NCBI GenBank assembly: GCA_033065855.1
Contig: JAVXUO010001224.1
Coordinates: 185,020-249,019 of the forward strand
Length of the DNA: 64,000 nt
Source of the DNA: Escallonia rubra
Lineage: Eukaryota; Streptophyta; Magnoliopsida; Escalloniales; Escalloniaceae
Direction: 5' to 3'
Below are positions 46,460 through 56,616 of this stretch, piece after piece; position 1 is the stretch's first letter, and each line of letters starts with the position of its first letter. The notes under the pieces were generated by a model. The model saw only the letters and a list, made by a program, of their open reading frames with translations. It did no database searches and was not told the DNA's origin. Both the position numbers and the translations under genes were made by a program.

Positions 46460-47510
46460 TAGTTGCAAAAAATATCACGTGGTTTGGGCCATTTGCAAAA
46501 AGACAATTTTCGTTACAAAAGTTACATAAAGATATATAAAATTGCAAAGATGTTGCACCGTAAAATTTTCGTAACAGAGTGGTAAAAAATATCTAAAATG
46601 CCCCTCTATATAAATCAAAATGGATCAAATTTTCATTAATAATTTGTGACTTCCAAAGGCCCGTTCCCCATTGTAGATCTAGGTTTTTGTTTTTTTTATT
46701 GGTATTGGTGTTGGTGGGTGCTTAGGGCTACTGGCGGGGCTCGCGACGGCGCAAGTGGGGATCGATGGGGCTCGCGGCGGCTTAAATGTTGATGATTTAT
46801 CCAATTTGCACATTTAGATCTAGGGTTTTAATTGCACATTGCGATTTGAAACCCTATTTTTTAGTTTGTGCGATTAGGGTTCAAATTGTTGGTGGCCGCA
46901 GCGGGACTAGGGTTCGATCCAAGTTTGTGCGAATTATTGTGCGATTGGTGGGCAATTAGCGGTGACGGGATTGGGTGCAGCAGTGATTGTGCGCTTGAGT
47001 GGGCTATTCGGTGGTGATGGTGGCGGGGGGATTGGGTGGGCTGTTGGCGGTGACTGGATTGGATGCAGCAGTTGACGGTGGCGGGATTAGTGAGGCAAAT
47101 GGTGGCTCCGGTTGTGGGTGGCACAGGTAGCAGACGGGGTGGCAGAGGCGAGATTGTGAAGGGGCTTAGATCAGCGACGCAAGGTGATGGGGCTGACGAT
47201 AGCGTAGGCGCACAAGGCTAAGGTGGTGGTGGCGCTGGTTATAGGTGGCGCAAGTGGCAGATGGGGATGGTGGAATTGGAAAAGAAATTGAAACTTGTTT
47301 GGGAGAGATGAAAAGAGGGAGGGTACTTTAGTCCTTTTGATGTATAATTTTTTTGACTTAACACATTTTTCAAGAGAGTGAAGAGCATGCGCCGTTAATT
47401 TAGACGACTTTTGCAACAAAATAAGCACTATAGGGAGGATTTTGTAACTTTTGTAACAATAGAGATCTTTATGTATATGGCGCAAACCACGAGGGTATTT
47501 TTTTTTTATA
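46460..47510. mobile_element. non-autonomous long-TIR element, copy B
   Basis: The left part (CACGTGGTTTGGGCCATTTG, GTTACAAAAGTTACA) matches the reverse complement of the right part (CTCGTGGTTTGCGCCATATA, GTTACAAAAGTTACA). The interior has GC-rich GGT/GGC low-complexity sequence and shares blocks with 2156-3254, including AATTGCACA..AGATCTAGG and GGACGACTTTTG-like text near the right end. The exact boundaries are uncertain. No transposase. Confidence 0.6.
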
Positions 47511-49565
47511 ATTATCCCTTGAATTTAAACATCGATCAAACACAACTATTTACTAGTTTGTGCTTTTGCTTAAACGCAGTTTTCAAAGCAATTCCAAAAG
47601 GACTTTACAGTTAGAAGCTCATAAGTTTGTTTGTTTTCAGAAATAGGGAAAAACCGAAATGCTAGGCATCAAGGGAATCAAATGCCGGATCGATATGAAC
47701 ACCAAGGCAGGACAAGATTGGTAGAAAAATATTAGCCAGCTTCTTCTTGTGGGGTTTAATCACTATTGTTGGATTGGTCGAAAAACATTAGCCAGCTTCT
47801 TCTTGTGGGGTGGTTTCATCACACTATTGTTGGATTTTGTTAGCGGAAACACGGTTCAGAAACTGTCCTGCTTTTAGAGGAGTCGCTTCAGTGATTCGTA
47901 GTACCCATTTTTGGCCGTAGCTCATGCGGTATGTCTTTCCAAGAAACACCCCTTGGAATACTACATATTCGAAGATGACAAGCCTATATATACAATCATT
48001 TTAGGAACTCTTGTCATCTTGCAATGTTTGTAATAACAACACATGGGTATTTCTCGAATGCATGGAGAGTGAAAGGACCTTGTCACTGAAGAATTTGTCA
48101 TTATATGGTGATTGATTTTCTCTGAGCTACATTATATGCTACAATATTATTTATTTTTCAATCAAAAAGATCATCATTTGTTCAAAGAGGATCAAAAGAA
48201 CCAACTCATAGTCACATCATATCAATATCTTTCTAATACCAAAGTAACATAATTTTCATGTCGAATTAATTAGGTCGTGAGCCTCCCTGCCATGCCACAA
48301 TAAACTCCTCGGCTACGAAACGAGTAAGCAAAGTCACACTAAAGTAAAGATCGACAGTATTATTATTCTCAAATCCATCTTTTTAGCTATCAACGGAGAT
48401 TAATAAACAACTCTCCAAAAGAGAGAGGGACAACTCTCTTCTTGAGAGAAAAACAACTCTCTTGTCGAGAGACTTCACGAAACCAAACAACAAAAACTGT
48501 AAACATTATGAAAAACGGTTACATTCATCCTCGCATGATGAATCCAACAATGATCTACAAATCTTGCCAATGTATGGTTGTGGGGAATTCTGGCCGGCAG
48601 CGGTGGGATGTCCAAATCATCGCTTGATCTGAATTTTTTGAGCATCCCCGGCCTTCCTTTACATCTACTCATTTTTGCCGAAGATCCATGCCAAGCTCCT
48701 TTATAGACCGACAACACCTATGAAATCCGCAAATCGGTGAAGAAAAACAAGACCAATTGCAGTGAAGGGCCTCCCCTTCCATCCCCGTAGCCATGGAGAC
48801 TTAAGAGGAAGAAGGTGGGGAGGGGTGGCTAGGATTTGTATCTTAGGAAAGGGGGAATATTCTCTTTTTAAATTATTCTTTTGCATGAGTTACTTTATAT
48901 ATTAGAATTAAGACCATCATTTTCCTCGTTATACGATCGAGATTAGAAGTAGCTGCAGTTTTATTAAGGCTTTTGTCAATTGCGTTTCCGTAGACATAAC
49001 ACATTTAATGGATAGTCATGAACTAATTAGTGTAACTTTCTTAGTAAAGGGAAATTCTTTACATCGTGGTATACCCAAAACAGTGCTTTCACTTTCATTA
49101 AGAATATTTTCTTAATATATAGCACATATAGATAGATAAATATCGATAATATATACCAATTCTGAAGGTTGGCAACAACTTGTTTATTGGTTTTAGAAAT
49201 AAATTTTAGAAATATTTTTGGTATAATCCATAATTTTCAATTTTTTGGATAGCATAATTATTTTTGTCAAGATTATTTTCATAGCATAATATTTAGTATC
49301 ATCTCATACACAGAACTCGAGAGACTCGACTAACTCAAGCACGTGCATGCTTGAAGGTACTGCTTTAACATTTTCCATGATTTGCTTAGGGTTCCCAAGC
49401 CTCGGTCAGCATTGTTTTTGGTATCTGAACTGTTTCCTTCCTTTGCTCTCATGACACAACAAGTGGCTTCGATATTGTGAGGTGCATATCACTCCACTTT
49501 ACTGTAGCATGGAGATATAACTTATCAGGCAGCAGGCAAGAACGCTGAGTTTGATGAATGCAAGG
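47511..49565. other. intergenic with a local duplication
   Basis: No gene supported. Minus-strand frames at 48475-48717 and 48701-48886 have no recognisable domains. The duplication is listed separately. Confidence 0.4.
47717..47836 (+). repeat. tandem duplication of about 60 bp
   Basis: ATTAGCCAGCTTCTTCTTGT, GGGGT and CACTATTGTTGGATT occur twice in a row (first unit from about 47717, second from about 47775). The copies differ at few positions. Confidence 0.85.
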
Positions 49566-49865
49566 CTAGCTGATTGATTCACAGCACATGTGGACGACAG
49601 ACACACCATGTGTGGAAGCAACACTGGCCTTTTTGTCCGTGGGCCACTTCTCTGCCGGTGAATCTTTCACCGGGATCAGTACAGAGGCATGCTCACATGA
49701 GCAAACCCTAGTCTCGTCCTGAGGTGTCTGTGATATTTTTGCTCTTTTATCTCTACCTCTTGCCCTTTCCAAAATAATAAAAAGAAATAAGTACAGAATC
49801 ACGGCGCATGCAATTACAAAATGATATGATGTGATCGAAAAGAGGATGACACGATTGGTTGCCAT
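49566..49865 (-). CDS. possible small membrane protein, 99 aa, unknown function
   Basis: From ATG at 49865 the frame begins MATNRVILFSITSYHF and continues AVILYLFLFIILER, a strong single membrane span at about residues 10-33, followed by a basic segment (RARGRDKRAK) and a polar cysteine-containing tail (TRVCSCEHASVL..MCCESIS). The pattern is an N-terminal anchor with basic residues on the inner side. A TATA-like TATATAC lies about 80 bp upstream on the same strand, and the region is free of repeats. I do not recognise a family. It could be a chance frame. Confidence 0.35.
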   Translation of the reverse strand: MATNRVILFSITSYHFVIACAVILYLFLFIILERARGRDKRAKISQTPQDETRVCSCEHASVLIPVKDSPAEKWPTDKKASVASTHGVSVVHMCCESIS

Positions 49866-49945
49866 GGACAAAATCGTAATTTGCAAAAGCTTTTACGTTT
49901 TAAAATGTAAAAGGTAGCTCATTATTTGATGAGAACTCGGGTCTC

Positions 49946-49952
49946 GTATATA
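49946..49952 (-). promoter_or_regulatory. candidate TATA box for the 99-aa frame
   Basis: Read on the minus strand, CTTTATATACGAGAC. It is about 80 bp upstream of ATG 49865, which allows a leader of about 50 nt. Confidence 0.3.
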
Positions 49953-50301
49953 AAGTGACACCAAAACTAAAATCTTCTTTCCTTTCACAAAATTTGCGTA
50001 ATGACTAGATGAAATTTCGTTGCTTTTTTTTTCTTTTTTTCTCTTATTTCTCATTTTAGATTATCTGTAGAAATATATACCATAAGTAAAGAAGTGAAGT
50101 TACGTCATACGCACATAAGACAAGTAAATCCATACACAAATGAAATTTATTTGCTAAGGTGCGAATTAGTATAGTAACATGGAAGTATATACTCAAACCA
50201 ACATGAATCTTGTTGTACTTGTTCTCTGTACAAATCATTCTCTCTACATTTTAGGATAATAACCGGAAAAAACTATGTTGAAAAGTTAATTCCGGTTGGA
50301 A

Positions 50302-51224
50302 TCTAATTATATATTATATATAAGAGTCGAATCTGAGAGAAAGTAGTCACGTCACCGTTTATTTGATCACTCTTTGAATTAACTTGCCATGTGAACTTTA
50401 TATTTTGACTTTTTGAAAGCATTTTGAATTTACTCACATTTGTAATAATGATTTGGATTCATTTTTCTCTTTCACGTTCTCTTAATCAATTTGATTTGAA
50501 TTCTTCTTTTCCATTTTGAAATTCGCTCTGCACTTGGCTACCCAGCGTTTACCGTGATCATGAGCAAGTGCATAAATATACTCCTGAAAGAATTCAACCA
50601 ACTAGATAAAGTTTACATTTCTCTATCTTCTATGTCAACATGTCTCACTTAAAAATGTTATTTATATCTTGCAAATTTCATTAATTCTAAAGATTTGCTA
50701 AAACTAATTCTCTGTATATTCCCTTTAATCTTTAATCTTTTTTTATTGTTGAGAGAATTCTAATATTCTTATCGGGTTTTCTCTCTAACTAACATGATCT
50801 CCCTCTTTTTATTTCATTACAAGTATATATATATAGTTTACTCTCCTATTTTATTTTCAATCATTTGTTATATATCTTTACCACTTTTAATTTCTTGATG
50901 GCCTTGAATAATACAAATCTCAACACACGGATTATTGTAAGTAGTAGAATCACTACTATTGCTATTAGTTGGGACATGCTATTTCAATCATTTCATATAC
51001 TACTTTTTATTTTTATTTGTTGCTAAAAACTAACAATTATTACTCAAGTTCATTTTTAACCAAAAAATTGATAGGAAAACTCATATAAAAAGGTAAAAAT
51101 ATTTTTTAATTAATTTTTTTGCCACTATCAAATTTAGTTATTATTAGGCATACAAGTATGAGATATCTGAATCAGTATTTTGACAGTTGTTTCTCCCGTG
51201 TGCAACGCACGAGATCAAAACTAG
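50302..51224 (+). mobile_element. non-autonomous Helitron, about 0.92 kb
   Basis: The 5' end is TCTAATTATATATTATATAT followed by AAGAGTCGAATCTGAGAG and AGTCACGTCACC, like plant Helitron starts. The 3' end has the hairpin CCCGTGTGCAACGCACGAG, then ATCAAAA and terminal CTAG (51221-51224). The flanks are A at 50301 and T at 51225, matching insertion into an AT dinucleotide with no duplication. The body is AT-rich and encodes no Rep/helicase, so movement would depend on another element. Confidence 0.78.
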
Positions 51225-51904
51225 TATCATAGTAAGGGTGTGTTAATAATGCAATTAAGCATTTAAAGCTAAAAATTTTAATTTTTAATTAGGCGCGTTT
51301 GATGACGATTGGCGTGATAGCACTTGAAAAATTAATTCTTGCCGGAAATAGACCAAAATTGTAATCGGATTGATTAACACTTATCATTCAATTTTAAGTG
51401 AGATGGTTAAAAGTTGTTGAACAAATTTTGTGTAAAAAGAATAATTACTACCAGGATGTTGCCACAATTAATCTGCTGGCAACACCCTCCACCACACTAG
51501 AACCACCACCACAACCAATATGTATTCTTGCGACCACCATCATAATTACTACGACCTAGCCGTCGCCACTACCACCACACCACCGTGGCCACCACGACGG
51601 CGACATCGCCACTTCTACCACACAATCGTTGCCACCACCACATTCATGTCCGTCAAAATCATCTCTATATCTATCACATGCAACAACTACCGCCGTGACC
51701 ATCATGTTGCCGCTTGTTGTCACCACCACAATCATCATTGCCACCACCAGCACAACCAACACGGTTTTGACGAGAAGAAATTATAAATACATATATGAAT
51801 GTATTATAATGGTGAAATAGATAAATTATAAAATTGAACAATTTTTAAACATCTGTTTTTTGTTTACCAAACAAGTTAACTTATATATCAGGACAAAAAA
51901 TTTA
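51225..51904. repeat. intergenic with CCA/CAC-rich low-complexity tract
   Basis: 51485-51780 is dominated by ACC/CAC/ATC triplets (for example ACCACCACCACAACC). It gives open frames on both strands that read His/Thr/Pro or Val/Gly repeats. These are composition artefacts. Confidence 0.7.
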
Positions 51905-52399
51905 GGGCTAATCCCAAAATTGTACCCTCGACTTTACCCATAGTACAACTTTAGTACCCAACTTTGAAGGTGCACCGAAGAACTACCTAAGTTTGAAAAA
52001 TGACCCAAATCAGTACCTTGGCTAACAGACTACGAATGCTGTTAAAAAGTTGGGATAAGTAGCTAATGACCCCCTGTACTATACACGGTGTGCGATTTCC
52101 CCCCCCCCCCCCACTTAAAGAAATTGGGCACCTTAGATGAAAACCGTTAAATTTAACAGCGCGTGGTCAACACATGTGCTGACTACAGATTTTTTTTAAA
52201 AATGACAATTTTTGCCCATTCTTCTCTCTCTTCTTCAATCCCACTCTCTCCCCTCCCCCTAGCAACTCTGTGCACGCCCTCTCTCCACACCACTCGTCAG
52301 ACCAGCCCCCACTCCCTTCCTCCCAACTCTCCACTCACACGTTCCCTCATCAGGCCAGGCCTTCACTCCCTTCCTCCACTGCACACCGGAAGCTATCAA

Positions 52400-52690
52400 T
52401 TATTTCTCTCTCATGGGAAACATGTCGATGTTGATCTCAGCGTATCTCAACTTTCTCTCCCTAAAAAATGATCGAATCGCCTTGCAGTCCCTACAATTCG
52501 ATCTCGAAAAGAAGCTAATGCATCCTTTGAGTTCCACATGGCGCTTCTTCTCTTCTTTTTCTTCATCGTCGTTTAGCTTCATCACGATCACTTTGACTCG
52601 CCGCCGATAAGCTATTGTTCTTCTCGCCGAAATATTTCTCGATGGATGGCATGCTGTCGTCTTCGGCCGGAGTCATGATCGTGAGACTTG
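52400..52690 (-). pseudogene. captured glutaredoxin-like gene fragment
   Basis: The minus-strand frame reads VELKGCISFFSRSNCRDC, then KAIRSFFRERKLRYAEINID and MFPMREK, stopping at 52400-52402. This resembles the start of the glutaredoxin-like domain of plant GRX/DEP/DUF547 proteins (strand, CXDC-type redox site, then EINID). Upstream, in another frame, MTPAEDDSMPSIEKYFGEKN looks like the N-terminal part of the same kind of protein, so there is at least one frameshift. The fragment stops before the rest of the domain, perhaps at a former exon end. It is most likely non-functional or a small-RNA source. Confidence 0.6.
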
Positions 52691-52892
52691 GGGGTGCCTC
52701 TGGCTTCGGTAGGTGTGAATGAGGGCGGATTATCGCCTGTGACTGGCCAATAATTTTCAAAATACTGGCTTTGGGTTTCGCGATAGCGGCGGCGTTTGGG
52801 TTTGTTGGTGGCCTGTGATGCGGATGGGAAGGAATCAAACAGGTTTGTATGTTGGTGGCTTCTGCGGTAGAAGAGAAGGAGATGGGCTTGTA

Positions 52893-52893
<1 letters not shown>

Positions 52894-52926
<33 letters not shown>

Positions 52927-53066
52927 CTGTGTGTGTATGTTCGCAGTAGGTGCGTGTTTGTGTGTGGGTTTAGGGTATTTATGTGTGTGTGTTCACTGTG
53001 CATGTGTGTGTTGTGTTGTGTGTATGTGTGTTGATTGTGTGTGTGTGTGTGTGTGTGTGTTGGGTA
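52894..53066. repeat. GT and GA microsatellites
   Basis: (TG)n runs at 52893-52909, 52980s and 53034-53060 and a (GA)8-like run at 52911-52926 lie inside the inner TIR element. Confidence 0.9.
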
Positions 53067-54493
53067 TATGTATGTGGGATTGAGTAAAAGTGTGAGAAAG
53101 GAGAAAAAGAAGTTGGAAGAATGGTATTAAACTTAAATAGGGTAAGAAAATAAGGGTATTTTGGTCATTTCATGCTATTTATAACGGACCCGTCTAAAGT
53201 GCCCAATTTCTATAAGTATTGGGGGGGGGGGGGGTTAGTTGTTCATTTTTAAGTGGAGGGGGGTCAACCGTGTATAGTACAGGGAGTCATTAGCTATTTA
53301 TCCCTAAAAATTTCAAAGGCTAAAAAAGATCATAAAGTCTGGTCCATGTGGGCCCTCTTTCTCTCTCTCTCTTTACTTTCTCTCTTTTCTCTCTCAGTTT
53401 GTTCTTCTTTATTTCACGGTGTGCGACAAGTAATGGTGGTTGTCTCGCAGCGTGCGTGGATGCCTGGTGGCGAGACTACTTCGACGGCGGCCGTGGATGG
53501 GCCGATCTATGGAGGCCGGAGATGGGTGGTCGATTAGTGGCCCTCAGTGTGCGACCGACAGTCCTAGGAGACGAATGAAGATAGGGACTATGCCCACACC
53601 TCCAGACGCTCCAAGCGTGCATCTGGCGACCACGGCTTAAGATTTGAATAGGGTGCTAATTCAAGAAACTTTTACGTTTCATGAAACTTTTCATCACTTA
53701 GAAAAAGGTTCTAGCTCCCATGAATGGTCAATCACAGCCTTTTCAAATTTTGAGTTCCTCTGCTGCTTCCCGCTCAGTAAAGCCGTATAAGATAACAACT
53801 TGGCTTTTTTTTAGCTTGGGTGGGTATTAGCAATTTGGTGCAATTTGGTAATATGGGGTTCATGATTTGTTTATAACGACCATTTTCTAACTTATTTTCC
53901 TAATTATTGATGATTCATTTCTCAATTTTTGATCATATTGGTTGGAAATGATTGTGATTATTGTAAACCATGTGTCCCCTATTTGGTTTAAAGATTTTGG
54001 ACTTTTCAAAGAAATGCATATGAATTTTAGGTACATGGGTTGGATTAAGTTCAAAGTTTGGGAATAAAGGATTGCTTTATAATTGCATGTTGAAGTTTAA
54101 AATTGATCTGAGAGTTTGATGGATTTTTTGACAACAGGGGATTGCTAATTGAAGTTCTGATATGGGTTCGGCAATAATCAGAATTGTTGTTTACTGAGGG
54201 TTTTGAATGAAAGTTTTCTGGAGAGAGAGAGAGAGAGATTTTTGTTTCCTAATTAATTAAATTAAGACGGAGAGAGAATTGAGTGGTGGTGATTGTGCCA
54301 CGTGTCTTTAAATTTGGTTTTCTGTTATTGACACATTTGCCCTTGATAAAATTTAACGGGATCCGTGATCCGTTAGTCGATGTATTGATTTGTGTTAATT
54401 TTTAAATTTAGGTACTTATTTGGCGCACTTTCAAAGTTTGGTACTAAAGATGTACTGTGAGTAAAGTTAAGGGTACAATTTTAGAATTAGCTC

Positions 54494-55720
54494 AAAATTC
54501 AGCCGCTAAAAGATTTTAGTTTTACAAATTTAGTGCTTAAGTTATCGGTATTCAAAAATTTCGATTTTTGTAAACAACCCCTAAGTGAATTTCAAGGAAG
54601 TTCTTTTTCAGCAATATGTTGCTGTTGTATAATACTCACTAATTGCATAGTTTCTGTTGATTTACCTGATCTATGTACCACCCTCATATGTAGTTGAATT
54701 TATGAGATAATGTCATTAAATTCATTGCATCGTCCTATGATCAGATGAAGTACAAACAGAGTTGACGGTTATGATAAAATGACCCATTTGCCCCGTCTTT
54801 TTCTGTTTACACAGCTTTAACTACAGAAAATTAGACAACTTTTGACAAACTTTAATCCCATTCAAGAAAAAACTTCAAATTCGTGAATCGAACTCATTCA
54901 AAGACGAACTTATTGTCGCTAATTTCATACCCAATGTGGCTTCAAGAAAGGTTTTTGGCGACAAAATTTTAAATTCATCAATAAAAGACAATTGTCCTTG
55001 ACGAAAGTCCATTTCATCAATAAATGAACACTCTTAATGAGGAATTAGTTCATCAAGAAAAGAACCGTTAAATACTCAACAAGTTTTTATATTCGTCAGT
55101 AATGCCACACGAATGACAGACCCGTCGCCAGAGGGTCAAACTATACCTTGATGAATGTGTTTGCCTCTAAATGTGTTTTCCAGACTAGAGAAAATTTTCT
55201 TCTCAAAGGAGCTTATTTGTATGAAAATGTAACAAAATTCTGAAAATGTAATCGGAGTGCTTCAACCTGAAACTTAAACCATCAATTTTGTCTAAAAGAG
55301 TAGTCATTGTAAAGATCATTTGACTTCTACTCAAGTACGCGAGGCTGACACTTTGAATATTTAAAAACCTTGAAAGTAATCATCCCTTGGCACTTTGACA
55401 TTGTTTATACAAGTATTGCTCACACTAATGGTGCATTGACCTCAGCCATTATGCAGGTAAGTACCAGACATGGAGGCCAGTCCAACGGATAAAAGACCTG
55501 TTCAACTAAAGAGTTAATGATAAAATTGTCTCCAAAACACATTGTTTTGTGGGTCGCTCCATGTAATTTCAATCTTGACAGAACGGTTTTCTTTGAATGT
55601 ACATGTTTGTTGTTAACAACTCAAATACCGAATATCCATTTAAACTAATAGTCAAAGTGATCATACGCATGTCGTGTGCCATTTTTATGATCAAAGTGAA
55701 GGGTCAATTTGAAACTGAAA
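54494..55720. other. intergenic, no gene supported
   Basis: AT-rich with no domain-bearing frame. GAGAGAGAGAG near 54222 belongs to the outer element; nothing else stands out. Confidence 0.4.
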
Positions 55721-55724
55721 TTTT

Positions 55725-55960
55725 TTTGGTTGTTATTCCGGTCGGAGAAATCTTCCTCTTACCCCTATATAGTGACAATTAATCGTCTTTAAATATTTGT
55801 AGTGACTTTTATTTAGTGACGCTAAAAAAATACTGCTAATAATTGTCGCTGAAAGTGTTAGAAGAAAAGTCACTAGAAATATTTAGCGACTATCAATTGT
55901 CACTATATATACACGGGGTTGGAGGAAAATTCCTACGACATGGGTAGGAACCAAAGTTTG
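55725..55960. repeat. long imperfect foldback (inverted repeat)
   Basis: TATATAGTGACAATTAATCG..TAAATATTTGTAGTGACTTTT at 55768-55810 is complementary to 55869-55913, and weaker complementarity extends outward to TCGGAGAAATCTTCCTCTTA and TAGGAACC. The loop contains TTAGTGACGC. It is a MITE-like foldback that could form a long hairpin RNA. Confidence 0.65.
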
Positions 55961-56616
55961 TTCTTTGTAACTTAACATTAATAGCCCCCCATATATGATG
56001 TTGTTCGGACAAAAGTACCCCTAACATAAAGAGGATTCTACTACAACGAAAGGGCAAGCATGCCATCTCCTACGCTGGTGAAATCTTCTTCCCATATTTT
56101 CACTGATTCACCTTCACCTATTGTCATCGACCCAATATCACAGATTTGGACGTCGCCGCCCCACACACAACCGGTGGCAACATACCATTATATGCCCTCA
56201 GGGAGCACTAGTACCACCACGCAAGATGCTCCCCGAACTATACTCCGGCAGAGGACAATATATTACTCAAGTAACTGATGTGGTGTTATGCTCAGCAATC
56301 AGTGGCGGAGACAAAAACGTTGAGCAGGGTGGGCATTTTAATTTTTTTTTAAAGATTTAGCGAGAAAAATATTCCCAAAATTCATGCCCCAATATGCTTG
56401 TCCATGCTTTTACATCAACAAAAGTTAAATTTTCATGGAATTAAGTCCACTTTCAAACTAATGGAATGGTGAAATTTGAATTCCCTTGGTTCTGTCTAGA
56501 TGGCTCAAGTAGAAGCTCAAGAGAGAATTATTTGGGTGTTAAAGGCCCAATTGCTACTATAGTTAAACATGCAAATTATAAGTTCCAAACACGGATCTCA
56601 CCGTGAAAATTGTTGC
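55961..56616. other. intergenic before the copia element
   Basis: The short plus-strand frame at 56060-56278 has no recognisable domain. CAATCAGTGGCGGAGACAAAA near 56297 resembles an end of a common dispersed repeat. No gene is supported. Confidence 0.4.

Larger units (their letters stand above)
52052..53304. mobile_element. inner Pack-type TIR transposon carrying a gene fragment
   Basis: The ends GGGATAAGTAGCTAATGACC and the complement of the right end (GGGATAAATAGCTAATGACT) match, continuing CCCTGTACTATACACGGT on both sides and a C14 / G14 homopolymer pair (52098-52111, 53221-53234). Flanks TAAAAAGTT (52043-52051) and TAAAAATTT (53305-53313) form a 9-bp duplication with one mismatch, as for Mutator-like elements. 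The interior holds a minus-strand glutaredoxin-like coding fragment, so it fits the Pack-MULE class. Confidence 0.75.
51905..54493. mobile_element. outer TIR transposon, about 2.6 kb, interrupted by an inner one
   Basis: The left end GGGCTAATCCCAAAATTGTA matches the complement of the right end (GAGCTAATTCTAAAATTGTA), and similarity runs about 140 bp through TTTAGTACC and ACTACCTAA-type blocks to GACTACGAATGCTGTTAAA / GGATCACGGATCCCGTTAAA. Flanks AAAATTTA (51897-51904) and AAAATTCA (54494-54501) are an 8-bp duplication with one mismatch. No transposase was found. A second complete TIR element lies inside it at 52052-53304, right at the inner edge of the left TIR. Confidence 0.72.

Noticed and set aside
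48475-48886. Two minus-strand frames of 61-80 codons
   Set aside because: No family, no consistent exon structure.
51520-51786. His/Thr/Pro-rich frame and its Val/Gly-rich opposite
   Set aside because: Triplet low-complexity sequence reads open on both strands.
52163-52471. Plus-strand 102-codon Ser/Pro-rich frame
   Set aside because: It lies opposite the captured glutaredoxin-like fragment and is pyrimidine-rich leader-like sequence.
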